From: JAGVGT01 sp963807225
GTDB taxonomy: Bacteria; Desulfobacterota; Desulfobulbia; Desulfobulbales; JAGXFP01
Length of the DNA stretch: 64,000 nt
Reading direction: 5' to 3'
NCBI GenBank assembly: GCA_963807225.1
Contig: CAWEAD010000013.1
Location: 55,835-119,834 of the forward strand
Part shown: positions 18,649 to 28,193 of the stretch, one piece after another
Layout of the letters: every line of letters begins with the position of its first letter
How positions within the stretch are numbered: position 1 is the stretch's first letter
Translations under genes and position numbers: made by a program
The notes under the pieces: generated by a model
What the model was told of the DNA's origin: nothing
The model's database searches: none
Seen by the model: the letters and a program-made list of their open reading frames with translations, nothing else

Positions 18649-20022
18649 TTAATCCTGCCGCAAACGGGAAGAGGTTCCGCCTTCGGAATGAGGGGCTCTG
18701 GTCAGGGTGGCCGAATCTTCCCGCAAGGCGGCGTCGGTGATGCAATCGCAAACATCTTCGACGAAATAGGCCCCGTATTCGGTCAAACGTACCGTTCCGT
18801 TGTCGTGCTCCAGGCAGCCCAAGTCCTCCAGGGAGGCGAAAAGTGGTGAAAAAACCTCGCGCGGATCCAGAGCGAACCTTTGCCGGAAGCTCCGGACATC
18901 GATACCTCTCTTGAGTTGCAGCCCGAGAAGGAGCGAGCGGTACATCTGGTCCTTCAGGTTAAGGGGGATATATCTGCCAACCGGCAGCATGCCTCGGTTG
19001 ACAATGTTCAGGTAAGTAGTCAATTCCTCGTGTTTGTCGTAACAAATCGTTTTGGTATAAGAGCGGGCTCGGGAACCAAAGGCGATAATCGGCATTTCAT
19101 GAAGCCAATGATATCTGTAGCCCCATTGCCGATCATTGGAAAAACTGCCGTTCTGCTCGTAGCCCTGTGCGGCCATCCATTCCTGGGTAGTGCAGACCAT
19201 GGCGAACAGGGTATCACTGTCGACCACGATCCCGGGATCTTTCTTGTAGAGCTCGACCACCAGGGGATTGACTATTTCATGGCGGATATATTCAACCGCA
19301 TCGGGTTTGATACCGGCCAGGATTTCCAGATCACGCCTTACCCCGTCCAGGGTCTGGCCGGGCAAGCCGGTCATCATGTCGATATTGATCGACAACCCAG
19401 CCCCCTGAACACCATTGACGATTTCGCCGAGCTGCGCTTCGGTATTGTTCCGATTGCAGATCCCCAGGACTTTCTGGTCGAAGGTCTGACATCCCACGCT
19501 GAGCCGGTTGATGCCGATGGCCCGCAAACCTTCGATTCTGCCTGGTACCGTCAGGGTCGAGGGGTGGGCCTCGGAGGTAATACTGCAACCCCCGGAGAAG
19601 CCGACAATGGCATGCAATTTATCCAATACCGCCCCGAGCTCATCATTGCTGAAGGAAGTGGGGGTGCCGCCGCCGAAGTAAACGCCTTTGGCTTTTTTAC
19701 CCTCGAACACCCCGTAAGCGGCGAGAATATCCATCTCGCGCAACAGACCCTGCAAATACTCCCGCTGAACTCGCTGATCGGCCTTGTGCGGAAAGGAATT
19801 ACAAAACAGGCATTCGCTAAAGCAGAAGGGGAAATGGACATACAACAGGATTTCTTCCTCGGGCAGACTATCCCGCAACTGCAGGACAAAGTCATCCATT
19901 TGCGACGGGGCCAGCATCCGGAAGCGGTGCGGCACAAAAAGATCCGGCTGGTTCTTGGTGTAATTGGCGGTGCCGTAAAACAGGTTCTTTCTGATTCGCT
20001 CGAAGACTTCGCTTTTTTTCAT
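18649..20022 (-). CDS. HemN-like radical SAM protein (coproporphyrinogen III oxidase family)
   Basis: A 457-residue radical SAM enzyme of the HemN/HemW family. The cluster motif is C67-x3-C71-x2-C74 in FCFSECLFCNS. A GVYFGGGTPT segment follows, as in all HemN-like proteins, and NIDMMTGLPGQT matches the family's second SAM-contacting region. A C-terminal HemN_C-like winged domain is visible. Candidates are anaerobic coproporphyrinogen dehydrogenase, HemW-type haem chaperone, or a specialised paralogue. The sequence does not decide, though the HFPFC context is shared by the family. It lies upstream of the EF-P gene on the same strand. Confidence 0.85.
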   Translation of the reverse strand: MKKSEVFERIRKNLFYGTANYTKNQPDLFVPHRFRMLAPSQMDDFVLQLRDSLPEEEILLYVHFPFCFSECLFCNSFPHKADQRVQREYLQGLLREMDILAAYGVFEGKKAKGVYFGGGTPTSFSNDELGAVLDKLHAIVGFSGGCSITSEAHPSTLTVPGRIEGLRAIGINRLSVGCQTFDQKVLGICNRNNTEAQLGEIVNGVQGAGLSINIDMMTGLPGQTLDGVRRDLEILAGIKPDAVEYIRHEIVNPLVVELYKKDPGIVVDSDTLFAMVCTTQEWMAAQGYEQNGSFSNDRQWGYRYHWLHEMPIIAFGSRARSYTKTICYDKHEELTTYLNIVNRGMLPVGRYIPLNLKDQMYRSLLLGLQLKRGIDVRSFRQRFALDPREVFSPLFASLEDLGCLEHDNGTVRLTEYGAYFVEDVCDCITDAALREDSATLTRAPHSEGGTSSRLRQD

Positions 20023-20117
20023 TGGTCAACAATCCAGCTCAATGGTTCCGCGTGCCACGGCCCCAGTGACTATAAGGTTTTCAACGGCCGGGCCGAGAAG
20101 GGATATAGGCGTTACCA

Positions 20118-20480
20118 TTATTGGAGAATTTCCCGTTTAAGAATGGGACCGCCCTTGACCCGGTCCAGCACCTCGGCCAGAACCGGTTTGACGTGCTCGC
20201 GCAAATCGCCGGCGACGATGATGAACAACAGGTCATCTCCGGGCTCGAAGCTACCGGCCCGGGCCTCGACCACGATCTCGAAAATCCCCGGCCGGGTCAG
20301 GCAATCGCGGCGGATCGCCTCGATCGCCTCCAGGTCGGGCTCGACCTCCAAGGCCACTACCTGCCGACCATCACGGCGCGACCAGGCGCGGACCACGCCA
20401 TTATGGACCAGCACCATGCCGACATTTTCTTTGAACCCGGGCTGGAGCTTGAGCTCGGCTATACGCTGGGAAATATCCAT
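20118..20480 (-). CDS. moaE: Molybdopterin synthase catalytic subunit MoaE-like
   Basis: A protein of about 120 residues with the MoaE core: GMVLVHNGVVRAWSRRDG at the start, a central FEIVVEARAGSF strand pair and GDDLLFIIVAG before a C-terminal GGPILKREIL that corresponds to the lysine-rich end of MoaE. With MoaD it would convert cyclic pyranopterin monophosphate to molybdopterin. It is shorter than E. coli MoaE (150 residues), as in several deltaproteobacteria. The ATG at 20480 has a GGAGGG site. No MoaD or other molybdenum cofactor gene lies in the window. Confidence 0.75.
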   Translation of the reverse strand: MDISQRIAELKLQPGFKENVGMVLVHNGVVRAWSRRDGRQVVALEVEPDLEAIEAIRRDCLTRPGIFEIVVEARAGSFEPGDDLLFIIVAGDLREHVKPVLAEVLDRVKGGPILKREILQ

Positions 20481-20585
20481 AAAAAGAACCCTCCGCTGGA
20501 GTGACAATGATTGCCAAACCGACCGGCTTGCCGTAAATTCCAAGAGTTGGAGCAAGGGTAGCGGGCTGGATTGACGCATAAGATC

Positions 20586-20614
20586 TTGCCAGGCCGGGTG
20601 GTTACTATTAGCAT
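20586..20614 (+). promoter_or_regulatory. Candidate promoter of the ketosynthase/radical SAM operon
   Basis: TTGCCA at 20586 and TAGCAT at 20609 are 17 bases apart in the only intergenic space (182 bases) before the ten-gene + strand operon. The match is 5/6 and 4/6 to the sigma-70 consensus. This is a weak prediction by eye. Confidence 0.3.
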
Positions 20615-20661
20615 GACCCCGCCGATTAATAAAACAATTTCTACCAGCCGGAAAAACACTG

Positions 20662-21909
20662 ATGAAAATAGCTGAACACCGGGTAGCGATCACTGGTCTG
20701 GGTATTATTTCATGCCTGGGCCTGAATCGCGATCAGGTTCGAGAATCATTGAGCACCGGTGCCAGTGGCATCGAACTTTTGGCCGAACGGAAAAAACTCG
20801 GTTTCCAGAGCGGCCTCTCCGGAGTGGTGCGGGGTTTTGATCCCTGCCGATATCTGGACCGCAAAAAGCGCAAATCCATGCCCGACTTCGCCATCTGGGC
20901 CTGGGCCGCCATCGAGCAGGCCCTGGCCCAGGGCGGTCTGGAGCCGGAAAGCCTGCGCGGCGACCCCGATACCGGCCTGATCTTCGGCAACGACTCGTCG
21001 ACGGTCACCGGCATCGAACAGGTCGAAACCTTGCGGGCCACCGGCGAGACCAGATCCATCGGCAGCGGCCACATCTTCCGGTTGCTCAACTCCACCATCA
21101 CCTTGAATATCAGTACCATCCTGGGCTTGCGCGGCCAGGTCTGGACGGTAAGCTCGGCCTGCGCCAGCGGCGCCATGGCCATCGGCCAGGCGGCCCGTCT
21201 GATCGCCGAGGGACGCCAGCGTCGCATGCTCAGCGGCGGTGCCCAGGAAATCTCCTGGCAGTCGATGTGCAGTTTCGATACTTTGGCTGCTTTTTCACGC
21301 CGGGAAGAAGACCCGGCCGCCGCCTCCCGCCCCTTCGACCTGGGCCGGGACGGTTTGGTGCCGAGCGGCGGCGCTGCTGCCGTACTCCTGGAAAACTATG
21401 ATGATGCCAGAGCCCGCGGAGCCAGGATCCTGGGCGAGGTACTGGGCTACGGCTGCGCCAATGACGGGCATCATATCGTGGTACCCAGCGGCGATGGTTT
21501 GGACCGGGCCATGCGTGAAGCCCTGGCGGATGCGGAGATTACACCGGATGACGTCGACCTGGTCCTGGCCCACGCAACCTCGACCCCGGCCGGCGACGAA
21601 GTGGAAGGGAGGGTGCTGACCGAGCTTTTCCGCCCGGGGCCGGACCGCCCCGGCCCCCTGGTTACCGCCCTCAAAGGCCTGACCGGCCATGAATTCTGGA
21701 TGGCCGGCGCCTCCCAGGTCGTCTATGGACTACTGATGGCCGGTGCCGGCTTCGTTGCCGGCACCGCCAACCTGCAAGAGCCCGATCCTGCGGTAAAAAA
21801 CTTGCGTTTAGCGCAGCATAACGTATATAATGACTGCCGCTTTTTACTTTGCAATGCCGCCGGTTTCGGCGGCACCAACGCCTGTCTGGCGATTCGCAAC
21901 GAGATCTAG
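20662..21909 (+). CDS. Beta-ketoacyl synthase (FabF/FabB-like), KS-1
   Basis: A 415-residue thiolase-fold condensing enzyme, first gene of the operon. The catalytic triad is intact: C167 in SSACASG, H304 in LAHATSTPAGD and H343 in KGLTGHEFW. It should extend an acyl-ACP by decarboxylative condensation with malonyl-ACP. Two departures from housekeeping FabF are visible: the first His motif reads TSTPAGD instead of TGTxxND, and GHEFWMAGA replaces GHTLGAAG. These match the FabB-like side of the family and suggest a specialised chain. It is followed 54 bases later by a phytoene-desaturase-like gene. Confidence 0.93.
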   Translation: MKIAEHRVAITGLGIISCLGLNRDQVRESLSTGASGIELLAERKKLGFQSGLSGVVRGFDPCRYLDRKKRKSMPDFAIWAWAAIEQALAQGGLEPESLRGDPDTGLIFGNDSSTVTGIEQVETLRATGETRSIGSGHIFRLLNSTITLNISTILGLRGQVWTVSSACASGAMAIGQAARLIAEGRQRRMLSGGAQEISWQSMCSFDTLAAFSRREEDPAAASRPFDLGRDGLVPSGGAAAVLLENYDDARARGARILGEVLGYGCANDGHHIVVPSGDGLDRAMREALADAEITPDDVDLVLAHATSTPAGDEVEGRVLTELFRPGPDRPGPLVTALKGLTGHEFWMAGASQVVYGLLMAGAGFVAGTANLQEPDPAVKNLRLAQHNVYNDCRFLLCNAAGFGGTNACLAIRNEI

Positions 21910-21963
21910 ATCAATCAACATGTCTTTGGCAAAACCCGACAGGCACCGCGTAGAGATAGGCCT

Positions 21964-23466
21964 TTGACGGCAATAATTACCGATACGGTGGTGATCGGCA
22001 GCGGCATCGGCGGCTTGACCACGGCCGCTCTCCTGGCTCGCTCCGGACATGATGTGTTGATCGTCGAAGATCAAAGCCGGCCCGGCGGAGCTCTGCGCCG
22101 CTTCACCCGGGGGGGGATTCCCTTCGACATAGGTTTTCATTATACCGGTGGTCTGGCCAGGGGTCAGATTCTGCGGGCGCTTTGGGATTATCTGGGGGTC
22201 TGGCCGCAGCTCATGGCCATACCACTGGCGCCGGAAGGTTACGATTACCTGCGCATTCAAGGCAGCGACCTGGCGGTCAGGGCTTATTATTCATACGAAC
22301 GACTGGCAGAGGAGCTCGGTTCGGTTTTCCCCTTGGAAAAGAGTGGGATCGCGGGATACCTGGCGACCCTCGAGGAAATATGCCGAACCGTACCTTTTTA
22401 CAATCTTGACCTGCCACTGACGCCATTTTTACGAGGCGCCTCGCCCAGCGCCGACCAGCCGCTGGCCAAATTCCTGGCCGCCGCCACCGGCAATGAAGCG
22501 CTACAGGCAGTGCTCAGCGCCCCGGCCTTCCTCCATGGAGTGCCACCCCGCGAAGCCGGATTGGCCATGCATGCGGTGGTTGCGCACGCCTATTATTCAG
22601 GGGCCTGGGGAATCAAGGGCGGCGGCCAGGCCGTGGTCGATGCCTTGCTTGCCATCCTGGCCCGGGACGGGGTAGAAATACTGACCGACAGTCCGGCCCG
22701 GCGGATTGAAGTTCGGGATGACCGGGTAACGGGTTTGCTGGCCGGCGAGTATCAGATCAAGGCCAAAAACGTGGTTTATACCGCCCATCCGCACTACCTG
22801 CCCGACCTTTTGCCGGAAAACACCTTGCGCCCGGCCTATCGGAACCGGCTCCGGGAATTGGTTGACACGGTATCCATGTTTATTGTCTTTGGCGAGGTCG
22901 AGCAGCCGGCGGATCTGCCCCAACTGGATGCGGCCAACCTTTACCTGCTGTCGCCCGGGTTCACCTTGCTGGATCGGCCTTCCGCCTCGGCCTGCGGGTC
23001 GTTCATGCTCACCGCCCCGGGTCGCCGTGACGGTGAGGGAAGCCGCGCCGCCCAAGGCGTAATCCTGATGCGCCCGGCCACCATGGCCGAGGTCCGGGGA
23101 TTCGACCGGGGCGCGAAAAGACGGCATGAAGATTATTCGGCCTGGAAAGCCGGTGAGACCGAAATAATGCTGGATTGCGTCGCCGACACTTTCGGCGAAC
23201 CCTATCGCCGGATTCACCCCCTGGCCAGCGGCTCGCCCTTGACCTTTCGCGACCAGTTGGGCTCCCCGGGTGGCGGGGTATACGGAATCCGCCACAGCCG
23301 CCTGCAATATCCGGCCGGGGCACGCACCAAACTTCCTGGTCTTTATTTAAGCGGCCAGAACACCTTGATGCCCGGCCTGATGGGGGCCTCGCTGGCCGGG
23401 CTGGTCAGCGCCGGCGAAATAACCGGGCTGGAAGAACTATGGGGGAAGGTCAGACAATGGGCCTGA
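21964..23466 (+). CDS. Phytoene desaturase/CrtI-like FAD-dependent oxidoreductase
   Basis: A 500-residue flavoprotein. The N-terminal FAD motif is VIGSGIGGLTTAALLARSG, followed by RPGGALRRF, as in CrtI, RetSat and related desaturases/isomerases. The C-terminal GLYLSGQNTLMPGLMGASLAG segment is the carotenoid-desaturase-type FAD end motif. The TTG at 21964 is the only start that keeps the whole nucleotide fold. It overlaps the next ketosynthase by ten bases. In a locus without phytoene synthase it is unlikely to act on carotenoids. Oxidation, isomerisation or saturation of an acyl-ACP polyene is more likely. Similar proteins occur in the gene sets proposed for ladderane synthesis. Confidence 0.88.
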   Translation: MTAIITDTVVIGSGIGGLTTAALLARSGHDVLIVEDQSRPGGALRRFTRGGIPFDIGFHYTGGLARGQILRALWDYLGVWPQLMAIPLAPEGYDYLRIQGSDLAVRAYYSYERLAEELGSVFPLEKSGIAGYLATLEEICRTVPFYNLDLPLTPFLRGASPSADQPLAKFLAAATGNEALQAVLSAPAFLHGVPPREAGLAMHAVVAHAYYSGAWGIKGGGQAVVDALLAILARDGVEILTDSPARRIEVRDDRVTGLLAGEYQIKAKNVVYTAHPHYLPDLLPENTLRPAYRNRLRELVDTVSMFIVFGEVEQPADLPQLDAANLYLLSPGFTLLDRPSASACGSFMLTAPGRRDGEGSRAAQGVILMRPATMAEVRGFDRGAKRRHEDYSAWKAGETEIMLDCVADTFGEPYRRIHPLASGSPLTFRDQLGSPGGGVYGIRHSRLQYPAGARTKLPGLYLSGQNTLMPGLMGASLAGLVSAGEITGLEELWGKVRQWA

Positions 23467-24689
23467 AACGGGTGGTCATAACCGGACGCGGCGCCGTCTC
23501 ACCTTTCGGGGCCGGGGTCCAAAACCTGGTGGAAAACGTCTGGCAGGGACGCTCCGGAGTCAAGCTCATGGAGGAGTGGCGACGGATCCGAGGCCTCAAG
23601 TCCTACCTGGCGGCCCCGGTGCCGGAACTGGATTCGCGGTCGGAACTGCCCCGTTCCATCAGGCGGACCATGGGCGACATGGCCCTGCACGCCGCCATCG
23701 CTGCCCGCGAGGCCGTGACCGAGGCCGGTCTCTCCGAAGAGTTCCTGGCCTCGGGTCGGGTAGGCACGGTTATTGGCTCGACCACCGGTTCGCCCCAGAC
23801 CTACGAGGATTTCTATCGGATGTTCCTGCCGGAGGAATCGATCGAGGAAGTGAAATCAGGCTTTTTTTTCCGGATCATGAGCCACAGCTGCGCGGCCAAC
23901 GTCAGCCTGGCCCTGGGGATCCGGGGTGAACAGTGGGCTCCGTCCTCGGCCTGCACCTCGGCCGCCCAGGCCATCGGCCTGGCCTACCTGCTGATCGGGG
24001 CCGGCCGGCAAGATGCCGTGGTCTGCGGCGGCGCCGACGAAGTGCATCACACCGTGACCATGGTCTTCGATGTGCTGAAAGCGGCCTCCCGCCGCCAAGC
24101 CGAACCGCTGGCCACCCCACGTCCTTTTGACGTCGAGCGAGATGGCGTCGTTTGCGGCGGCGGCAGCGGCATCCTGGTTCTGGAAAGCCTGGATTCGGCC
24201 CGTTCCCGGGGGGCGGAAATCCTGGCCGAAATCCTGGGTTTCGGCCAGGTCTGCGACAGCACTCATATCGCCAATCCCCATCCGGACGCCATGGCGGCGG
24301 CGATGCAGAACGCCATGACCGAGGCCGGAGTCGACGGGGCGGCAATAGACTACGTCAACGCCCACGCCACCGGGACACTACAGGGGGACAACGCCGAGGC
24401 CGCCGCCATCGGCAAGTTATTCGGCCGGCCGGTGCCGGTCAGTTCCTGCAAGGGGCACATCGGTCATACCTTGGGAGCCGCCGGAGCCCTGGAAAGCATT
24501 ATTTTGTTGGAAATGTTGCAGAGACAGGAGATAATCCCGACCTTGCACCTTGAACGTCCAGATCCGGAATGCGCCATGGTCGATCTGGTTCGCAAGATCC
24601 GGCCGGCCCGTCTGGATACCGTGATGAAAAACAACTTTGCCTTGGGGGGCGTCAACGCCGCCCTGATATTCCGCAGGAGGATTGCATGA
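23457..24689 (+). CDS. Beta-ketoacyl synthase (FabF-like), KS-2
   Basis: A 410-residue condensing enzyme with a complete triad: C166 in SSACTSAAQ, H303 in NAHATGTLQGD and H337 in CKGHIGHTLGAAGA. It is closer to standard FabF than KS-1. The ATG at 23457 lies inside the end of the flavoprotein gene and has a GGGGGAAGG site; the stop overlaps the ACP start in ATGA. This translational coupling to the ACP suggests that ACP is its carrier. KS-1 and KS-2 are both catalytically competent, so they are not a KS/chain-length-factor pair. They probably act at different chain lengths or steps. Confidence 0.94.
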   Translation: MGLKRVVITGRGAVSPFGAGVQNLVENVWQGRSGVKLMEEWRRIRGLKSYLAAPVPELDSRSELPRSIRRTMGDMALHAAIAAREAVTEAGLSEEFLASGRVGTVIGSTTGSPQTYEDFYRMFLPEESIEEVKSGFFFRIMSHSCAANVSLALGIRGEQWAPSSACTSAAQAIGLAYLLIGAGRQDAVVCGGADEVHHTVTMVFDVLKAASRRQAEPLATPRPFDVERDGVVCGGGSGILVLESLDSARSRGAEILAEILGFGQVCDSTHIANPHPDAMAAAMQNAMTEAGVDGAAIDYVNAHATGTLQGDNAEAAAIGKLFGRPVPVSSCKGHIGHTLGAAGALESIILLEMLQRQEIIPTLHLERPDPECAMVDLVRKIRPARLDTVMKNNFALGGVNAALIFRRRIA

Positions 24690-24940
24690 CCGTCGATCAA
24701 CAGATCCGGCAGCAGGTTATCGAGATCCTCACCGAGGAGTTTGAGCTCGATCCGGCCCGGCTGACCCCGGAAGCCACTCTTTATGACGACCTTGGGCTCG
24801 ACAGCCTGGACGCCGTCGATCTGGTGGTGGCCATGGAAAAAGCCTTCTCCTTCAAACTGGCCGACGAGGCAGCGGTGCGGGCGGTTCGCACCGTGGACGA
24901 TCTCTTCCGACTGGTCGACCGTACCAGGGCCGGGGCATGA
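24686..24940 (+). CDS. Acyl carrier protein, ACP-1
   Basis: An 84-residue acyl carrier protein. The phosphopantetheine site is S40 in LGLDSLDAVDL. The four-helix ACP pattern with acidic helix 2 is clear. It has a perfect AGGAGG ribosome site and overlaps KS-2 by four bases. It would carry the growing chain for the condensing enzymes of this operon and present it to the downstream acyltransferase. It is one of three ACPs in the locus. Confidence 0.95.
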   Translation: MTVDQQIRQQVIEILTEEFELDPARLTPEATLYDDLGLDSLDAVDLVVAMEKAFSFKLADEAAVRAVRTVDDLFRLVDRTRAGA

Positions 24941-24958
24941 CCCCCCAATGAGGACGTC

Positions 24959-25792
24959 TTGAAGAAACTGCTGCTCAATCTTTACTACTGGCCGATGTTC
25001 CTGTTGGTAACCTGCATCGGTGTTGGGATCTCGCCCCTGCTTTTGCTCGGCAACCTGCTCTTCTTCCGACTTCCGGTCGACCGGATGATCCGGCAATCAA
25101 TCCGGGTTTACGGCTGGTTTCTGGTCCGGGTGGTGCCGTTCATGGCCCCGGTGATCCTGGACGACCAATCCGGCGGTTTCGAGGGTCCGGTGATTTTCGT
25201 GCCGAACCATAGCTCTTCCATCGACCCCTATCTCTTCGGCCTCTTGCCCCTTGATAACGCCTTCGTTACCTCCTGGCCCTTCCGTATCCCTTTTTACAAC
25301 CTGTTCATGCACCTGGCCGGATACATCGACTCCACCCAGGGCTGGCACCACGTCGAGCAACAGGGCGGGAAGCTGCTGGCCCGGGGCTGCTCGCTGATCA
25401 TCTGGCCGGAAGGTCACCGCAGCCGGGACGGTCGTCTACGCCGGTTCAAGAACGGGGCTTTCCAACTGGCCCTGGCCACCGGGCGCCCGATCGTACCGGT
25501 CTGTATCCTGGGGAGCCGGAGGATGCTGCCGCCGGGGAACCGGATGCTGACCCCGGCCCGTATCCGGGTGATTTTGTTGCCGCCGTTACTCCCCGTGGGC
25601 GATCCGGCCGACACCTCTCATATCAAGGCCCTGAAAGAAAGAACCAGCCGGGCCATAGCCCGGGTTCTGGTCAAAGAGCAGGAACCGTTGCCTGAGAATC
25701 CACCTGACTGCCCGGCCCCGGAGTGCTCTTCCCTGGGCAGGGCGGGGCAATACCTTGGTGGACCACAAAACCTGCTGATTCATGAAGATTGA
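24959..25792 (+). CDS. 1-acylglycerol-3-phosphate acyltransferase-like (PlsC family)
   Basis: A 277-residue membrane-associated acyltransferase. An N-terminal hydrophobic helix (about residues 10-36) anchors it. The HX4D catalytic motif is H84-D89 in NHSSSID, and the acceptor-binding motif appears as WPEGHRSRDGRLRRFKNG. PlsC enzymes acylate lysophosphatidate at the inner membrane. Here the enzyme probably moves the specialised acyl chain from ACP-1 onto a glycerolipid, which would make the product a membrane lipid. The TTG start has GAGG nine bases upstream. The last 11 bases overlap the ligase gene. Confidence 0.9.
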   Translation: MKKLLLNLYYWPMFLLVTCIGVGISPLLLLGNLLFFRLPVDRMIRQSIRVYGWFLVRVVPFMAPVILDDQSGGFEGPVIFVPNHSSSIDPYLFGLLPLDNAFVTSWPFRIPFYNLFMHLAGYIDSTQGWHHVEQQGGKLLARGCSLIIWPEGHRSRDGRLRRFKNGAFQLALATGRPIVPVCILGSRRMLPPGNRMLTPARIRVILLPPLLPVGDPADTSHIKALKERTSRAIARVLVKEQEPLPENPPDCPAPECSSLGRAGQYLGGPQNLLIHED

Positions 25793-27104
25793 CTTCGATT
25801 TACATAAGGCCCTGGAATTGCGGCGCAACAGTGGTGCACGAGCCGCTGCCATCCAGGAACCGCTCTGGCGACAACACCTGATCCAGGCCGCCAAAAGCCC
25901 TTTTTACCGTCGGCTCCTGCTGGAACTGGGACTTGAGCCCGCCAAGGCTACCCTGACCGACCTCACCAGGCTGCCCCTTACTTCCCGGCATGATCTGGAG
26001 CGCGACCCGGCGGCTTTCCTGGCCGAGCCTCCTGAAATGCAGGTCGATCTGGCCCTGACCTCCGGCTCCACCGGCGAGCCGATCCTGGTGCCTTATACCG
26101 CTAACGATCTCGACCGACTGGCCTTCAACGAGATGCTCAACTTCTGGGGCGCCGGCATCCGCTCCGGCGACCGGCTGCTGCTCTGCGTGACTCTGGACCG
26201 CTGTTTCGTGGCCGGCCTGGCCTATTATCAGGGCTTGGTCAAGCTGGGGAGCACCGCCATCCGCAGCGGCCCCGGACAGCCGGCCAGGCAATGGGAACTG
26301 CTTAACCGCCTGCAACCCACCGGTCTGGTCGGCGTCCCCAGTTTTCTGCTGAAAACTGCCCTCTGGGGCCAGGAACAGGGCTTCAATCCGAAAACCAGCG
26401 GCATCAGATACCTGGTGACCATCGGTGAACCGGTGCGGAGGGCAGACGGCAGCCTGACCCCGCTGGGCCAGGAATTGGAGGAAGCCTGGTCCGCCCGGGT
26501 CTTCAACAATTACGGGGCGACGGAAATGGAAACCGCCTTCAGCGAGTGCAGCGCCGGTTGCGGCGGTCATGTCCACCCGGAGCTGATGCTGGCCGAAATC
26601 GTCGATGACTCCGGTCGGGTCCAGCCGCCCGGCGAGGCCGGCGAAGTGGTGGTTACCCCCCTGGGAGTAGAAGGACTGCCCCTGCTCCGCTTTCGGACCG
26701 GCGACATCGCCCGTCTGCACTCGGAACCCTGCGCCTGTGGCTGGCAAACCCCGCGCCTGGGGGCCATCGAGGGGCGGCTGGCCCAGCGTTTGAAAGTCAG
26801 CGGCACCACGATCTACCCGGAGATGGTCTTCCAGGTGCTGCAGGAGCTCCCGGAAGTAAAGAATTCTTATCTCGAGGTAAGGTCTGCCTACGACCTCTCG
26901 GAAGAGATAAATGTAGTGGTTGGCCTGGATGATCCGGGCGACCAGGCAATAACGCTACGGTTAGCCGAGCTGCTTCAGGCCCGTCTGCGGGTGCGCCCGC
27001 AGGTGACGGCCCTGAATCAGACTCTGGTCCAGGAAACCATGGAACAGGGCGGCGGCCGCAAATTAAAAAGATTTTTCGATCTGCGCGGTGAACGTAAACC
27101 ATGA
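25782..27104 (+). CDS. PaaK/CapK-like AMP-forming acid ligase
   Basis: A 440-residue adenylate-forming enzyme. The phosphate-binding loop is LTSGSTGEPILVP, the adenine region is NNYGATEMETAF and the ribose-binding segment is LRFRTGDIARLH. This pattern matches phenylacetate-CoA ligase (PaaK)-like enzymes, which activate a carboxylic acid as acyl-AMP and load it on CoA or a carrier. It could activate a starter acid for the pathway, in the role that ApeH plays in aryl-polyene clusters. The acid is unknown. It is translationally coupled on both sides (11- and 4-base overlaps). Confidence 0.88.
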   Translation: MKIDFDLHKALELRRNSGARAAAIQEPLWRQHLIQAAKSPFYRRLLLELGLEPAKATLTDLTRLPLTSRHDLERDPAAFLAEPPEMQVDLALTSGSTGEPILVPYTANDLDRLAFNEMLNFWGAGIRSGDRLLLCVTLDRCFVAGLAYYQGLVKLGSTAIRSGPGQPARQWELLNRLQPTGLVGVPSFLLKTALWGQEQGFNPKTSGIRYLVTIGEPVRRADGSLTPLGQELEEAWSARVFNNYGATEMETAFSECSAGCGGHVHPELMLAEIVDDSGRVQPPGEAGEVVVTPLGVEGLPLLRFRTGDIARLHSEPCACGWQTPRLGAIEGRLAQRLKVSGTTIYPEMVFQVLQELPEVKNSYLEVRSAYDLSEEINVVVGLDDPGDQAITLRLAELLQARLRVRPQVTALNQTLVQETMEQGGGRKLKRFFDLRGERKP

Positions 27105-28153
27105 AATGTTTCGGTGAACACTGGGGACTCGAGTTCTCCCAGGAAGAGATTGCGGAGGCTCGGGCCAAAAACGGGCTGTTATCCATGGAACTTGAACTGT
27201 CGCGGGCCTGCAACCTGCGCTGCATCTATTGCTACGCCGGCTCGGGCTTGCCTCTGCAGAATGAACTGACCCTGGACGAAATTTACAGCGCCATCGATCA
27301 GGCCGCGACTCTGGGCGCCCGAAAGATTATCATTCTGGGCGGCGGCGAGCCCATGCTCTACAAGGACCTGTTCAAGGTCATCGATTACATCCAGGCCAAG
27401 GGGATCACGGCTGATCTCTTCACCAACGGTATGCTGGTCACCCCGGAGAAGGCCAACGCCCTCTATGAACGACGGGTTTCGGTGGTGATCAAGATGAACA
27501 GCCGCAACCCCGAAATCCAGGACCAGCTGGCTGGCCAGGCCGGGGCCTTCAACGCCATCGACAATGGCTTGAAAAACCTGCTGGCGGCAGGCTATCCGGA
27601 CGAGGAACATACCCTGGGCGTGGAAACCATAGTCTGTCGGCAGAATTTCGACGAGCTGCCTGACCTCTGGATCTGGGCTCGAAAACTGGGAATTATTCCC
27701 TACGTGGAGATGATGACCCTGCAGGGGAGGGCCACCGAACATCCGGAACTGGAAGTGCCGATGATCGAGATCCGCTCCCTTTTCGAGCAACTGGCCCGGA
27801 TCGACGCCGAGCATTTCGGCAACCTCTGGACTCCGCACCCGCCCCTGGCCGCCTCCCAGTGCGCCCGCCACGAGTACTCCTGCACGGTGACCTCGGTCGG
27901 CGACGTGCAGCCCTGCCCCGGCGTCAGCGTCACCGCCGGCAACATCCGCGAGCATTCCCTGACCGAAATTCTCCACCAGAGCAAACCGATCCAGGAATTG
28001 CGCAATATCCGCAAGATGATCAAAGGCCGTTGCGGCGAATGCGTCTTCGGCGAATACTGTTACGGCTGCCGCGGCCACGCCTACCAGGTTACCGGCGATT
28101 ACCTGGCCGAAGACCCGCTCTGCTGGCTTGATCACAAACAGACCGTAGAATAG
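27101..28153 (+). CDS. Radical SAM protein with SPASM-type C-terminus
   Basis: A 350-residue radical SAM enzyme. The cluster cysteines are C37, C41 and C44 in ACNLRCIYCYAG, followed by IILGGGEPMLYKDL. The C-terminal cysteine set (YSCTVTSVGDVQPCPG, then GRCGECVFGEYCYGCRGH) is SPASM-like and should bind one or two auxiliary [4Fe-4S] clusters. SPASM proteins usually modify peptides, but some act on small molecules, and no precursor peptide is visible here. In this operon the target is more likely an acyl chain or head group, which is inference. It overlaps the ligase gene by four bases. Confidence 0.88.
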   Translation: MKCFGEHWGLEFSQEEIAEARAKNGLLSMELELSRACNLRCIYCYAGSGLPLQNELTLDEIYSAIDQAATLGARKIIILGGGEPMLYKDLFKVIDYIQAKGITADLFTNGMLVTPEKANALYERRVSVVIKMNSRNPEIQDQLAGQAGAFNAIDNGLKNLLAAGYPDEEHTLGVETIVCRQNFDELPDLWIWARKLGIIPYVEMMTLQGRATEHPELEVPMIEIRSLFEQLARIDAEHFGNLWTPHPPLAASQCARHEYSCTVTSVGDVQPCPGVSVTAGNIREHSLTEILHQSKPIQELRNIRKMIKGRCGECVFGEYCYGCRGHAYQVTGDYLAEDPLCWLDHKQTVE

Positions 28154-28193
28154 ATCCGGTTCAATGAATAACAACGAAAGAAGGAGATCGCAG

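Noticed and set aside
18880..20574. Long + strand open frame opposite the HemN-like and MoaE genes
   Set aside because: It is antisense to two recognisable proteins and has no family features.
27101..28153. RiPP (modified peptide) system suggested by the SPASM radical SAM protein
   Set aside because: No small precursor gene, RRE domain or peptidase is seen next to it, while the gene is coupled to lipid-type enzymes.
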